A stretch of DNA of 52,302 nt, taken from contig JADJZJ010000032.1 of assembly GCA_016715765.1 (NCBI GenBank), positions 1-52,302 on the forward strand, written 5' to 3'. Position 1 is the stretch's first letter. The number at the start of each line of letters is the position of its first letter. Below the pieces are notes generated by a model, which was not told the DNA's origin, searched no databases, and saw only the letters and a list, made by a program, of their open reading frames with translations. Source of the DNA: Opitutaceae bacterium. Its GTDB lineage: Bacteria; Verrucomicrobiota; Verrucomicrobiia; Opitutales; Opitutaceae. Below are positions 1-9,885 of this stretch, one piece after another. The translations under genes were made by a program, and so were the position numbers.

Positions 1-291
1 CCGTGCCCGCCGTAGCCTTGGCGAAGGAGGGGCGAAGGAGGAAGCTCCACGCTACGGGGTTGTTGTAGGAGCGGCTTTATGCCGCGATCGGGCGCGCAAC
101 ATCGCGGCGTAAAGCCGCTCCTACAGCCGGACGGCATAACGTAGTGCCGGACTTCAGCCGGCACTGGTTCGGCAACGTCACCTGCCGGCGTTGCGGTTCA
201 GGCGCGGGCTGCCGTGCCCACCGTAGCCTTGCCGTGCCCTCCGTAGCCTTGGCGAAGGCGGGGCGAAGGAGGGAAGCTCCGCGCTACGAGG
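1..291. repeat. Intergenic GTAG-type palindromic repeats downstream of rpoZ
   Basis: No gene is visible. The stretch holds stacked repeat modules. GTAGCCTTGGCGAAGGAGG-type units appear near 12-58 and 223-290, each closing with a CGCTACG end. A 62-nt REP-like hairpin lies at 64-125 (separate entry). A short hairpin GTAG-TGCCGG-acttcag-CCGGCACT lies at 141-165. All begin with GTAG or end with CTAC. This is seen directly; a role is not evident. Confidence 0.6.
64..125. repeat. REP-like 62-nt hairpin, copy 1
   Basis: Two 25-nt arms, TGTAGGAGCGGCTTTATGCC + GCGAT and its reverse complement with one G-T wobble, surround a 12-nt loop. The same 62-nt unit recurs at 6132, 6459, 9400 and 11799. The GTAG at the 5' foot of the stem is the feature recognised by REP-associated (RAYT) transposases in other bacteria; no such transposase is in the window. 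Confidence 0.8.
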
Positions 292-516
292 TTACCCGCG
301 GTAGTCGGCCATCTCCTGGAGCGTGGGCATCTGGTAGCTGATCTTGCCCTCGATGATCTCGCGGAGGGCGATGTCCTCGGCTGACAGCTTCTCGAGCGAC
401 TCCACGAGCGCGCGGTGGCCGCGGCGCAACTGCTTCACCCGACGCGAGACCAGGTTGATCAGGATGTTGGGGTCGTCGATCTTGAGCAGGGCGGCTTTAA
501 GGTAATCGTCTCTCAT
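292..516 (-). CDS. rpoZ: DNA-directed RNA polymerase omega subunit
   Basis: 74 residues. Omega is the small assembly subunit of bacterial RNA polymerase and binds the beta' subunit. The sequence has the family pattern: an N-terminal segment around DPNILINLVSRRVKQL, then the long helix with RALVESLEKLSAEDIALREI. The ATG at 516 begins MRDDYLKAALL. A longer in-frame opening upstream adds residues unlike the family, so 516 was chosen. The length suits omega proteins of this phylum. The gene stands alone: repeats lie downstream and about 400 nt without a gene lie upstream. Identification is by recognised sequence pattern, not alignment. Confidence 0.75.
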   Translation of the reverse strand: MRDDYLKAALLKIDDPNILINLVSRRVKQLRRGHRALVESLEKLSAEDIALREIIEGKISYQMPTLQEMADYRG

Positions 517-923
517 AAAATGGAAATGGGCCGGAGGCCGGGATGGCGGTTGTTCACACTGGTTCTTGCTGAACCGGATATCATAAGTCGGTCCGCCACC
601 CGACGCGACGCCCAACCTCAGAATTCGCGCCGGCAGTTGCCGGTTTGTTCCCCAACCAGTGACTTAGGTGGATTATTGATTTGCGGCGTTGGCGAGCTCG
701 GGGCCAAAGGCGCGAAGACGGGAGAACGCTCAACGCCGAGGAATGAGCTCAACGCTTAACTTTTAACGCTTAACGCTCAAGTAGGGGACCGAACGACCAT
801 CTGCTATCTGCCAACTCCAAAACTTTCCACTCGCTCACGTTCGTATCTACGGGTTCGGACCAATTGAGCGTTAAAAGTTAAGCGTTAAAAGTTAAACGTT
901 ACGCCGCAACCGCGCGGCGCCGC
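517..923. other. Gene-free region with inverted AACGCTTAAC repeats
   Basis: No convincing gene in about 400 nt. Two inverted copies of an AACGCTTAACTTTTAACGCT-type repeat lie at 749-780 and 864-901. They flank a CACTCGCTCACGTTCGTATC unit at 831-850. The same repeat classes recur at 24280-24312 and 46611-46672, and at 27061 and 49504. The rpoZ promoter should lie near 520-600, but no clear -35/-10 pair is visible. Confidence 0.55.
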
Positions 924-2219
924 TCATTCCATGCCAAAGGCCTTGCGCAGCTCCGCGAGCGCGGCGTCCGGCATGGGCACGAGCGGGCCGAGGGGGCGGC
1001 TCATGGTGAGGGCCTCGGCGGTGGCTTCGAGGACCTCGAGGCGGTCGAAGGCCTCGAGCAACGTCTTGCCGATGACGAGGGCGCCTTCGTTTTCGATGAG
1101 GAGGACGGGGCACTTCTTCAGCGACACGAGGGCGGCGAGCTCGGCGGCGTCCTCGACGATGCAGGCGAAGGGCACGCGGGGGGCGTCGCCGAGGACGAGG
1201 TAGCTCTCGGGGATGGTGCGGGTGATGAAGTCGGCGTCGGTCATGCAATACGCGCTGGCGTGCGCGGGCTGGGCGCTGATCACGGCGCCGACGTCGGGAT
1301 GCGAGGCGTAGATGAGGGCGTGAAGGCGCGCGGCGCGACTGGGCTGGCGGCCGGCCTCGCAGGCCTTGAGGGTGGCGCGCACGAGGCCGGAGGGGGTGAG
1401 CTCGAGGCGGTCGCGGCGGCGCGGGGTGACGAGGAACTCATGGGCGTCGAGGCGGGCGGAGATGGCGCCGGCGGTGCTGATCATGAGGCGCTGCTGGTAG
1501 CAGCGGTGCACGAATTCGCAGAGCTGGGTGCGCAACTCCTTCTCGCGGTTGCCGGGCGCGGCCGGGGGGAGCACGCCGTATTCGGGCACGGGCTGATGCT
1601 CGAGCACGGCGGCGGGGAGCGGACGGACGCGGCCCATGCCGGCGGCCTTGACGAGGGTCTGCGCGACAAACTCCAGGGTCTCGAACCGCTGGAAGGCGTC
1701 GCGGAGATCGGTGCCGCCGATGACGACGCCGTGGTTCTCGAGCATCACGCAGTCGGCGCCAGTCGCAAAAGCCTCGGCGATCCGATCGCCGAGTTCCTGG
1801 CTGCCGGGACAGGCATAGGGCGCATAGGCGATGCGGCCGCAGACAGCGAAGGCGTGGGCCTGCACGCGGGTGTCGGGGAGCTTGCGACAGATGCTGAAAG
1901 CGACGAGCGCGCCGGGATGCGCATGCACGATGGCGCGGAGATCGGGGCGGCGGCGGTAGATGGCCTGGTGAAAGGGAAATTCCGAGGACGGCGGGTGCAG
2001 GCCCTCGCGGGTGCCGTCGGGGCGGACGCGGACGACGTCGCGGGGGGTGAGGCCGCCCTTGTCGACGCGGGAGGGGGTGATCCAGATGCTGCCGTCGGGA
2101 TCGAGGATGGAGAGGTTCCCGCCCGAGGTGGTGGTCATGCGGTAGCGGTAGATGCGCGCCATGGTCGCCACCAGTTCGTCGCGCGGATGCAGCCAGGAGG
2201 AGTCCATGGGGCGGATCAT
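924..2219 (-). CDS. Tandem class II aldolase/adducin-like protein
   Basis: 431 residues made of two aldolase class II domains, about 10-205 and 225-430. Single-domain relatives are zinc enzymes that cleave sugar phosphates such as fuculose-1-phosphate, or act as epimerases or decarboxylases. The first domain has the expected residues: SGGN (32-35), Glu80 in the SSE segment, His99 and His101 in HAHPG, and His163 in ENHG. The second domain aligns throughout but has Ala296, Ser315, Gln317 and Glu378 at those positions, so it cannot bind zinc the same way. The substrate cannot be told from sequence. No sugar-pathway neighbours are present. The ATG at 2207 is an alternative start. Confidence 0.8.
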   Translation of the reverse strand: MIRPMDSSWLHPRDELVATMARIYRYRMTTTSGGNLSILDPDGSIWITPSRVDKGGLTPRDVVRVRPDGTREGLHPPSSEFPFHQAIYRRRPDLRAIVHAHPGALVAFSICRKLPDTRVQAHAFAVCGRIAYAPYACPGSQELGDRIAEAFATGADCVMLENHGVVIGGTDLRDAFQRFETLEFVAQTLVKAAGMGRVRPLPAAVLEHQPVPEYGVLPPAAPGNREKELRTQLCEFVHRCYQQRLMISTAGAISARLDAHEFLVTPRRRDRLELTPSGLVRATLKACEAGRQPSRAARLHALIYASHPDVGAVISAQPAHASAYCMTDADFITRTIPESYLVLGDAPRVPFACIVEDAAELAALVSLKKCPVLLIENEGALVIGKTLLEAFDRLEVLEATAEALTMSRPLGPLVPMPDAALAELRKAFGME

Positions 2220-2270
2220 CCACTTTGCGCGTGATTCGTCAAAATGAACGCAGGCGGACGGTCATTTTAT

Positions 2271-2300
2271 TTAACCGCAAAGAACGCAAGGAACGCAAAG
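2271..2300 (+). repeat. Left inverted repeat of the GxxExxY element (E1)
   Basis: A 30-nt nonamer-periodic repeat, TTAACCGCAAAGAACGCAAG then GAACGCAAAG. It matches the reverse complement of 2758-2784 nearly base for base, and the two bracket the GxxExxY gene. The same sequence begins element E2 at 6242. Confidence 0.75.
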
Positions 2301-2312
2301 ATCGGACTGGGT

Positions 2313-2711
2313 TCAGGGGGATGGGGGTTTGGGGCGGGAAGGAGTGAGGGCGAATTTGGGGATTTCGAAGTTGTAGGAGCCGAAGTTGATGAGGAGACCG
2401 TGCTCCTTGCGGGAAGATTTGAGATAGCCCAAGAGTTGGGCCGAGTGCTCCGGGGCCAGGGTTCTGGCGGTCTTCAGTTCCACAATCAATTGGTCCTCGA
2501 TCAACAGGTCGGCCAGATAGTCACCGATTGGCGTGCCATCCTCATCAAACACGTGAATGCCAAACTGTTGTTTCACTTCCAGCCCGAGCTTTCTCAAGCG
2601 GTGGACCAGGGCGTTTTCATACACTTTCTCCAAATGTCCGTGGGCGTGAAAAACATGAATGGCAAACGCCGTCCTTCTGACCTGATCGCAAAGTACGTTG
2701 AGGTTTATCAT
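2313..2711 (-). CDS. GxxExxY family protein, PD-(D/E)XK nuclease-like
   Basis: 132 residues. The family is named for its GxxExxY motif, here GHLEKVYENAL near residue 24. It is related to the PD-(D/E)XK nuclease fold. The expected acidic/lysine core is visible as GDYLADLLIEDQLIVELK, giving Asp...Glu-x-Lys. These proteins are common and multi-copy in Planctomycetes, Verrucomicrobia and some anaerobes, but their role is not established. The ATG at 2711 was chosen over a TTG 15 nt upstream. The gene sits wholly between inverted copies of a purine-rich nonamer repeat (2271-2300 and 2758-2784), which suggests a mobile unit. The C-terminus is short and Pro/Ser-rich. Confidence 0.8.
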   Translation of the reverse strand: MINLNVLCDQVRRTAFAIHVFHAHGHLEKVYENALVHRLRKLGLEVKQQFGIHVFDEDGTPIGDYLADLLIEDQLIVELKTARTLAPEHSAQLLGYLKSSRKEHGLLINFGSYNFEIPKFALTPSRPKPPSP

Positions 2712-2757
2712 GAGGCCATTGCCCAAAAAACAAATGGTCTGCGCGAGCCGATTTCTA

Positions 2758-2784
2758 TGCGTTCATTGCGTTCTTTGCGGTTTA
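2758..2784 (-). repeat. Right inverted repeat of the GxxExxY element (E1)
   Basis: Read on the minus strand it gives TAAACCGCAAAGAACGCAAT then GAACGCA. It differs from the left copy at 2271-2300 at very few positions. With the left copy it defines a 514-nt unit. Confidence 0.75.
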
Positions 2785-2830
2785 CTCCGTTTGGATTGCT
2801 TGGGTGCCGGGGCCTGATAGCGCGGTAGGT

Positions 2831-3679
2831 ATGGATCACCGTCCGGAACACACGCGTGCGATCGGCCAGCTGTTGCTGGCGGCGCTGTTTTGGAGCTTGG
2901 GCGGGCTGCTCATCAAGTCGGCGGACTGGCCGCCGCTGGCGGTGGCGGGGGGACGCGGGATCGTGGCGGCGGTGTTCCTGTTCCTGACGAACCGGCGGCT
3001 GCGCTTCACCTTCTCGCCGGTGCAGCTCACGGCGGCCTTCGCCTACGCGGGTTGCACGGTGCTCTTCGTCACGGCCACGAAGCTCACGACGGCCGCCAAC
3101 GCGATTTTGCTCCAGTACACGGCGCCGGTGTGGGTCGCGCTGCTGGGGGTGTGGTTCCTCGGCGAACGCACGACGCGCGCCGACTGGCTGACGATCGTGG
3201 CGGTGCTGGGCGGCATGGGGCTGTTCTTCGCGGACGGCCTCGAATTCACCAGCGTGCTGGGCAACGTGACGGGGGTGCTGAGCGGCGTGTGCTTCGCGGC
3301 GATGACGGTCGCGTTGCGACGGCAGAAGGACGGCTCGCCGGTGGAGTCGATCATCCTGGGCAACGTGATCGCGTTCATCATCGGGCTGCCGTTCATGTTC
3401 GGGCAGCCCCTGCCCTCGCCCACGGGGATCGCGGCCATCGTCGCGCTCGGCGTGGTGCAGCTGGGCTGTTCGTACTGGCTCTACGCGCGGGCGATCCGGC
3501 AGGTGACGGCGCTGGAGGCGGTGATCATCCCGGTGATCGAACCGATCCTGAATCCGGTGTGGGTTTTTCTGGTCAACGGCGAGCGGCCGTCGCGCTGGGC
3601 CCTGCTGGGCGGGGTGATCGTGCTGTCGGCGGTGACGCTGCGCGCGTGGTCGTCGATCCGGCGGTTGCGGGGGGTCTAA
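2831..3679 (+). CDS. EamA/DMT superfamily permease
   Basis: 282 residues with about ten hydrophobic segments in two repeats, the plan of drug/metabolite transporters of the inner membrane. Each repeat has an EamA-like pattern, for example LQYTAPVWVALLGVWFLGER in the first half and EAVIIPVIEPILNPVWVF in the second. The ATG at 2831 was chosen because an upstream GTG (2804) would add residues encoded by the repeat region. The substrate is unknown. The stop codon is followed at once by the polypyrimidine tract CCCAATCTTTCTC, also found behind the Dus gene. It is unrelated in position to the two minus-strand permeases that follow. Confidence 0.85.
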   Translation: MDHRPEHTRAIGQLLLAALFWSLGGLLIKSADWPPLAVAGGRGIVAAVFLFLTNRRLRFTFSPVQLTAAFAYAGCTVLFVTATKLTTAANAILLQYTAPVWVALLGVWFLGERTTRADWLTIVAVLGGMGLFFADGLEFTSVLGNVTGVLSGVCFAAMTVALRRQKDGSPVESIILGNVIAFIIGLPFMFGQPLPSPTGIAAIVALGVVQLGCSYWLYARAIRQVTALEAVIIPVIEPILNPVWVFLVNGERPSRWALLGGVIVLSAVTLRAWSSIRRLRGV

Positions 3680-3782
3680 CCCAATCTTTCTCTTTCCTCT
3701 TTATCTTTCTCTTTCGTCAGAGGGGATTGCGGTTGGTGAACTCGCGGCTCACCGGGGACGGTTCGCCCTACCTCTGAAAATT

Positions 3783-3865
3783 TGTAGGGCCGGACCTTGG
3801 TCCGCGCCTCGAACGTCTTTACGGCTGCGCAACCGAAACAGGCGTCACCAAGGTGACGCCCTACA
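3783..3865. repeat. Composite GTAG palindrome with two different cores
   Basis: The left half is TGTAGGGCCGGACCTTGGTC with core GGACC-tt-GGTCC. The right half is GGCGTCACCAAGGTGACGCC + CTACA with core GTCACC/GGTGAC. The outer ends are complementary (TGTAGGGC/GCCCTACA) but the inner palindromes differ. The first core recurs twice at 20411-20476 and the second alone at 44533-44558, so the halves look modular. Confidence 0.7.
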
Positions 3866-3914
3866 TCTGAGGGGTGGACGCGGCTGGCCTGTCACCACGC
3901 GGCGCGGCCTTTAT

Positions 3915-4004
3915 CGCTCGTTCTCTTTCTCGTTCTCGTTCTCGGGTCTCGGGTCTGTGAAATTTCAATCGCGAGAAAGAGAAAGAGTACGAGAACGAGA
4001 ACGA
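3915..4004. repeat. Inverted pyrimidine/purine repeat pair
   Basis: CTCGTTCTCTTTCTCGTTCT-type sequence at 3917-3945 is mirrored by CGAGAAAGAGAAAGAGTACG-type sequence at 3972-4003, so a long hairpin could form. Related tracts occur at 3682, 24178, 28570 and 45745. Confidence 0.65.
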
Positions 4005-4061
4005 TTAATTAGGGGGCAATCCGAGGGGAAGAGAAAAGAGGAAAGAGAAAGAGTCGGGGAG

Positions 4062-5057
4062 TCAGCCGGCGGCGGCTGTGACCGGTTGTAGGGCCCGCGC
4101 CGGCTTCCACTGCAGGAGGATATTGGCGACGAGGATGAGGGCGCCGCCCACGACGAGGGTCATGGTCAGGGGCTGGTTGGCGTAGGCGATGCCGGCCCAG
4201 CCGGAGATCACCGCGGGGAGGATGACTTCCGACAGCGTGGCGACGACGGGGCCGAAACTGTAGAGCACGCCGGCCTCGGTCGCGGTGATGAAACGCTGCC
4301 AGTGATTCAGGATCACGAAGGGCCCGACACTGCCGAGCACAGCGGACGCGACCATGAGGGTGAGCCAGGTGGGCGAGGAATACGGTGCGACGAGATTGGC
4401 CGGCTCGCGGCAGGTCAGGAGGCTCAGGACGGAGAAAAGGGCGCCCTCGATGAGAAACATGGCGGCGGAGGTGCGCTCGGCGCGGTTGGCCGAGAAAGCG
4501 GGCCAGTTGAGCGAGAGGAGGAGGAAGGAAAAGAACACGGCGCCGAGGAGAACCTCGGTTTCGCCGCGGCCGATGCGGAAAGTCTCCCAGTTCACGCGCG
4601 CCAGAATCGCCACGCCGGCCAGCACCAGCACGCAGGCGACCGGCACGCGCCAGTCGGGTCGCTTCCGGTGGAGCAGCGCCCACCACAGCGGAATGAGGAC
4701 GACGTAGAACTGGGTGAGAAACGACGTGGTCGCGGCACTGGTGCGCTGGAGGCCGTCCAGCTGCAGCATGCAGCCGGCGAAGGAGGTCACGGCCATGAAG
4801 GCCGTCTGCCGCCACTCCGTCCGCGTAAGCTGCATCACCGACCGGCCGAACAGGGCCAGGAGCAGCAGGGCCCCGAGGAAAAACCGCGGCGCCAGGTCAT
4901 GGGCCGAGAGAAACCACGAGCTCTCGCCCACGGCGTAGGGCTGATGCGCCATGACCGACGCCTTGTAGAGGACGAAGCCGACATTGGAGGTAATCGTGAC
5001 CGCCACGAGCGCGACCATGGCCGCCCGGTGCCGGGCAGGAGTGGACGGAGGAATCAT
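4062..5057 (-). CDS. EamA/DMT superfamily permease (tandem copy B)
   Basis: 331 residues, about ten membrane segments in two EamA halves; inner-membrane transport of an unknown small molecule. The start is the ATG at 5057 (MIPPSTPARHRAAM); upstream sequence in frame belongs to the end of the neighbouring gene. It lies 22 nt behind the stop of another permease of identical length (331 residues). The two share aligned stretches such as FLTQFYVVLIP / FLTQFYAILIP, ALVLVGVAVL-type segments and an ITATEAG(L/V)(I/L)Y motif, so they are tandem paralogues. They may form a heterodimer or simply be a duplication. Confidence 0.85.
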   Translation of the reverse strand: MIPPSTPARHRAAMVALVAVTITSNVGFVLYKASVMAHQPYAVGESSWFLSAHDLAPRFFLGALLLLALFGRSVMQLTRTEWRQTAFMAVTSFAGCMLQLDGLQRTSAATTSFLTQFYVVLIPLWWALLHRKRPDWRVPVACVLVLAGVAILARVNWETFRIGRGETEVLLGAVFFSFLLLSLNWPAFSANRAERTSAAMFLIEGALFSVLSLLTCREPANLVAPYSSPTWLTLMVASAVLGSVGPFVILNHWQRFITATEAGVLYSFGPVVATLSEVILPAVISGWAGIAYANQPLTMTLVVGGALILVANILLQWKPARALQPVTAAAG

Positions 5058-5079
5058 GAATGGATGGCCGGGCCGGCGT

Positions 5080-6075
5080 TCACAGGTTCGCCCGCGCCTC
5101 GGCCTGCTCGAGCTGCGGCGACGGGCGCAACTGGATAAGCACATTGGCGAACGTGATGAATCCGCCGCCGACGAGGAGGTTCCACGTCGCCTGCTCGTTG
5201 GCATAGTTGATGGCCGCCCACACGGAGAACAGCGCCGGGAGACACAGGGCCATCAGCGAGCCGAAGATCGGCTCCAGGCAGTAGATGAGGCCGGCCTCGG
5301 TGGCCGTGATCTTCGGCTGCCAGGCATTCATCAGGGAGAAGGATCCCAGGGTGCAAAAGACGGTGAGAATCAGGGTGAACCCGAGCCAGGGCGTCGAGGT
5401 CCACGGCGTGACGAGCGCCGCGGTGCCGGGCGCCGTCGCCAGCATCAGGGTCCCGAAGATCAGGGCGATGGTCGCACACACCACGAGGGTGATCATGCCG
5501 GGGCGGTTGGCGGCGTACTCGTGCTTTTCCAGCCAGAGGATCTGGCCCATGAAAAACAGCGAGGCGGCGAGCGTCTCCCATTCGCCGCGGCCGAAGCCCA
5601 GGTCCGACCAACTGAAACGGCCGAGCACGGCGACACCCACGAGCACGAGGGCGCTGCTCAGCCAGACCCGCCCGCCGGGATTGCGGCGGCCACGGACGGC
5701 CACGTAGACCGGGATCAAAATGGCGTAGAACTGGGTGAGAAAGGCGGAGGTCGAGGCCGGGGTGAAGCGCAGGCCGTCGGTTTGCAGCAGCATGCCGCCC
5801 GCGGCAAAGAGACCCATGACGCCACCCTGCGTGAGTTCACCGCGCGTGAGGGTCAGGACGCGGCGGCCCTGCCAGAGCAGCAGCACCGCGGCGGCCAGCA
5901 GGAAACGCGGCGCCACGGTCAGGCTGATCGTGTACCAGGCCCCGGCGCCGGCGAGGAGCTGCCCGTGCAGCAGGGTCATCGCCTTCACCACCGGAAAGCT
6001 CACGCCCCAGAACACATTGGCGAGCAGGAGCATCAGGATGGCCTGACGGTGCAGAGCTCGGTTGGTGGGAGGCAT
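5080..6075 (-). CDS. EamA/DMT superfamily permease (tandem copy A)
   Basis: 331 residues and first gene of a two-permease operon. Ten hydrophobic segments are visible, from ILMLLLANVFWGVSFPVVK to the C-terminal FITFANVLIQL. The second half carries KITATEAGLIYCLEPIFGSL, typical of EamA proteins. The ATG at 6075 (MPPTNRALHRQ) was chosen. An ATG at 6123 would add residues encoded by the CATCCAACGTCCAACATTCA-type repeat, which recurs elsewhere and is not protein-coding by origin. The substrate is unknown. Confidence 0.85.
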   Translation of the reverse strand: MPPTNRALHRQAILMLLLANVFWGVSFPVVKAMTLLHGQLLAGAGAWYTISLTVAPRFLLAAAVLLLWQGRRVLTLTRGELTQGGVMGLFAAGGMLLQTDGLRFTPASTSAFLTQFYAILIPVYVAVRGRRNPGGRVWLSSALVLVGVAVLGRFSWSDLGFGRGEWETLAASLFFMGQILWLEKHEYAANRPGMITLVVCATIALIFGTLMLATAPGTAALVTPWTSTPWLGFTLILTVFCTLGSFSLMNAWQPKITATEAGLIYCLEPIFGSLMALCLPALFSVWAAINYANEQATWNLLVGGGFITFANVLIQLRPSPQLEQAEARANL

Positions 6076-6131
6076 GGCGCGGAAACCGCGAACTTCGAAC
6101 ATCCAACGTCCAACATTCAACATCGAACGGT

Positions 6132-6193
6132 TGTAGGAGCGGCATAATGCCGCGATTGTTTGCGCAACATCGCGGCGTAAAGCCGCTCCTACA
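6132..6193. repeat. REP-like 62-nt hairpin, copy 2
   Basis: Same unit as 64-125 with loop TGTTTGCGCAAC. The left arm reads GGCATAATGCC instead of GGCTTTATGCC, which adds mismatches to the middle of the stem. It sits beside the CATCCAACGTCCAACATTCA repeat. Confidence 0.8.
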
Positions 6194-6241
6194 ATCTGAA
6201 GTAGCTACGAGCGGGAGCGAGTGGATGGGGTTTCGGTATTT

Positions 6242-6420
6242 TTAACCGCAAAGAACGCAAGGAGCGCAAAGACCAAACCTCTTAACCACTGATGCACACT
6301 GATGGGCACACATGACGGAGGAATGAACCGATGGATGTAGTTTGGCCTACGACCTTTTACAAATATTAGGGTGCATTAGGGGTTCCCGATCCTTGCGCTC
6401 TCTGCGTTCCTTGCGGTTAA
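6242..6420. repeat. Inverted-repeat element E2 without gene
   Basis: The 30-nt ends match those of E1: TTAACCGCAAAGAACGCAAG + GAGCGCAAAG at 6242-6271, and an inverted copy ending GCGTTCCTTGCGGTTAA at 6391-6420. The 119-nt interior has no ORF and includes AACCACTGATGCACACTGAT, another 10-mer-type repeat. It looks like a non-autonomous version of the GxxExxY unit at 2271-2784. Confidence 0.65.
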
Positions 6421-6458
6421 ACCCAATCCCGATCGCCGGATACGGATCGTCCACCAAC

Positions 6459-6520
6459 TGTAGGAGCGGCTTTATGCCGCGATTGTTTGCGCAACATCGC
6501 GGCGTAAAGCCGCTCCTACA
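6459..6520. repeat. REP-like 62-nt hairpin, copy 3
   Basis: TGTAGGAGCGGCTTTATGCC arm with loop TGTTTGCGCAAC, the same loop as copy 2. The other arm ends AAGCCGCTCCTACA. Confidence 0.8.
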
Positions 6521-6598
6521 GTCTAGCCGCCGCACCGGTCCTGGCGCCCTTTGCGCGAGGTTGGTCCGGCAGTCTGCCACGCTTGGGGCGCTGGCCCA

Positions 6599-6627
6599 AG
6601 TAGGGCAGGTCAGAGACCTGCCCTACC
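6599..6627. repeat. GTAGGGC palindrome, GCAGGTC core
   Basis: A nearly perfect palindrome AGTAGGGCAGGTC-aga-GACCTGCCCTACC. A half copy, GTAGGGCAGGTCTCTGACCT, lies at 46566-46590. Confidence 0.7.
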
Positions 6628-6645
6628 TTCAACCAACCACCTCCA

Positions 6646-9264
<2,619 letters not shown>

Positions 9265-9399
9265 GCGGGGGTGGCGAGGATGTTGCAGCCAACCCCCTGA
9301 CCGCCCGCCGCGCAACCCAGAACCCTCGCGGGGAGGTGAGCGCGGGTGCGGGTCTGAAGGCAGGGCGAGGCGTCCCCGCCGAGCCGGTTGAGCGTCTAG

Positions 9400-9461
9400 T
9401 TTAGGAGCGGCTTTATGCCGCGATGTGGCGCTCCCAATCGCGGCGTAAAGCCGCTCCTACA
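9400..9461. repeat. REP-like 62-nt hairpin, copy 4
   Basis: Same stem as copy 1 with loop GTGGCGCTCCCA. The 5' foot reads TTTAGG rather than TGTAGG, so the GTAG tetranucleotide is mutated here, while the 3' end keeps CCTACA. Confidence 0.75.
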
Positions 9462-9599
9462 GTAAGGCTGCCGGCCCTGACGGCGTCACGGCTCACCGGG
9501 GACGGTTCGCCCTACCTCTGAAACTGCAGGGCCGGACTCGCCTGTGACGCATTGTTCCGCGCTCCCGCTTAATCCTCCTCGATGGCGAACAATTCACGG

Positions 9600-9662
9600 G
9601 ACTCTCGCGGAGGCGCGGAGTTCGCGGAGTATCTTGGCTCTGCGTTCTCGCGCCCTGAGATT
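9600..9662. repeat. Imperfect inverted nonamer repeat (E8)
   Basis: ACTCTCGCGGAGGCGCGGAG with TTCGCGGAG following is mirrored by CTCTGCGTTCTCGCGCCCTG. It shows the same 8-9-nt periodicity as the other purine-rich inverted repeats. Confidence 0.45.
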
Positions 9663-9704
9663 AAAGACCATCCATAAAAGTATCAGGGACCAACCGGGCC
9701 CATC

Positions 9705-9881
9705 CTAGCTGTCCTGCTCGTTTTCCTGCGCGGCCTTCCGGCGCTTCTGGACGGCCTGGCGGAGGAGGTACTCGATCTGCCCGTTGACACTGCGGAGTTC
9801 GTCGGCCGCCCACGCCTCCAGTTCGGCCCACAGTTCGGGGTCGATGCGCATCAGGAAGGCTTTGCGTTCTTCGGCCGGCAT
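9705..9881 (-). CDS. Arc-like ribbon-helix-helix DNA-binding protein
   Basis: 58 residues. The stretch RKAFLMRIDPELWAELEAWAADELRSVNGQIEYLLRQAV fits an Arc/MetJ-type ribbon-helix-helix fold: a short beta strand (KAFLMRI) and two helices separated by the SVNGQ turn. Such proteins bind palindromic operators as dimers of dimers. The ATG at 9881 lies 4 nt behind the stop of the PH-like gene, so it is the last gene of the SPFH operon. A plausible target is the 30-bp perfect palindrome at the operon promoter (11701-11730); this is inference. A Lys/Arg- and Gln-rich tail ends the protein. Confidence 0.7.
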   Translation of the reverse strand: MPAEERKAFLMRIDPELWAELEAWAADELRSVNGQIEYLLRQAVQKRRKAAQENEQDS

Positions 9882-9885
9882 AGGA

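Larger units (their letters stand above)
3680..4061. other. Repeat-filled intergenic region
   Basis: No gene. From left to right it holds a polypyrimidine tract (3682-3718), a GGCTCACCGGGGACGGTTCG unit near 3748-3781 that recurs at 9488-9522, a GTAG-type composite palindrome (3783-3865), and a large inverted pair of pyrimidine/purine repeats (3915-4004). The end, 4020-4061, is more purine-rich repeat up to the stop of the next gene. Confidence 0.6.
6076..6645. other. Repeat-filled intergenic region between permease and kinase genes
   Basis: No gene in about 570 nt. It holds the AACATCCAACGTCCAACATT repeat (6091-6128), REP-like hairpin copy 2 (6132-6193), a GTAGCTACGAGCGGGAGCGA unit (6201-6222), the inverted-repeat element E2 (6242-6420), hairpin copy 3 (6459-6520) and a GTAGGGCAGGTC palindrome (6599-6627). 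Nearly every base belongs to a repeat class seen elsewhere in the window. Confidence 0.65.
9265..9704. other. Gene-free region with REP hairpin and nonamer repeats
   Basis: No gene in 440 nt. It contains REP-like hairpin copy 4 (9400-9461), a GGCTCACCGGGGACGGTTCG unit shared with 3748-3781 (9489-9522), and an imperfect inverted pair of CGCGGAG-type nonamer repeats (9600-9662). The kinase promoter should lie just above 9264; no clear boxes are seen. Confidence 0.55.

Noticed and set aside
144..759. Short plus-strand frames near the window start
   Set aside because: They run through intergenic repeats or antisense to the omega subunit and show no protein-like pattern.
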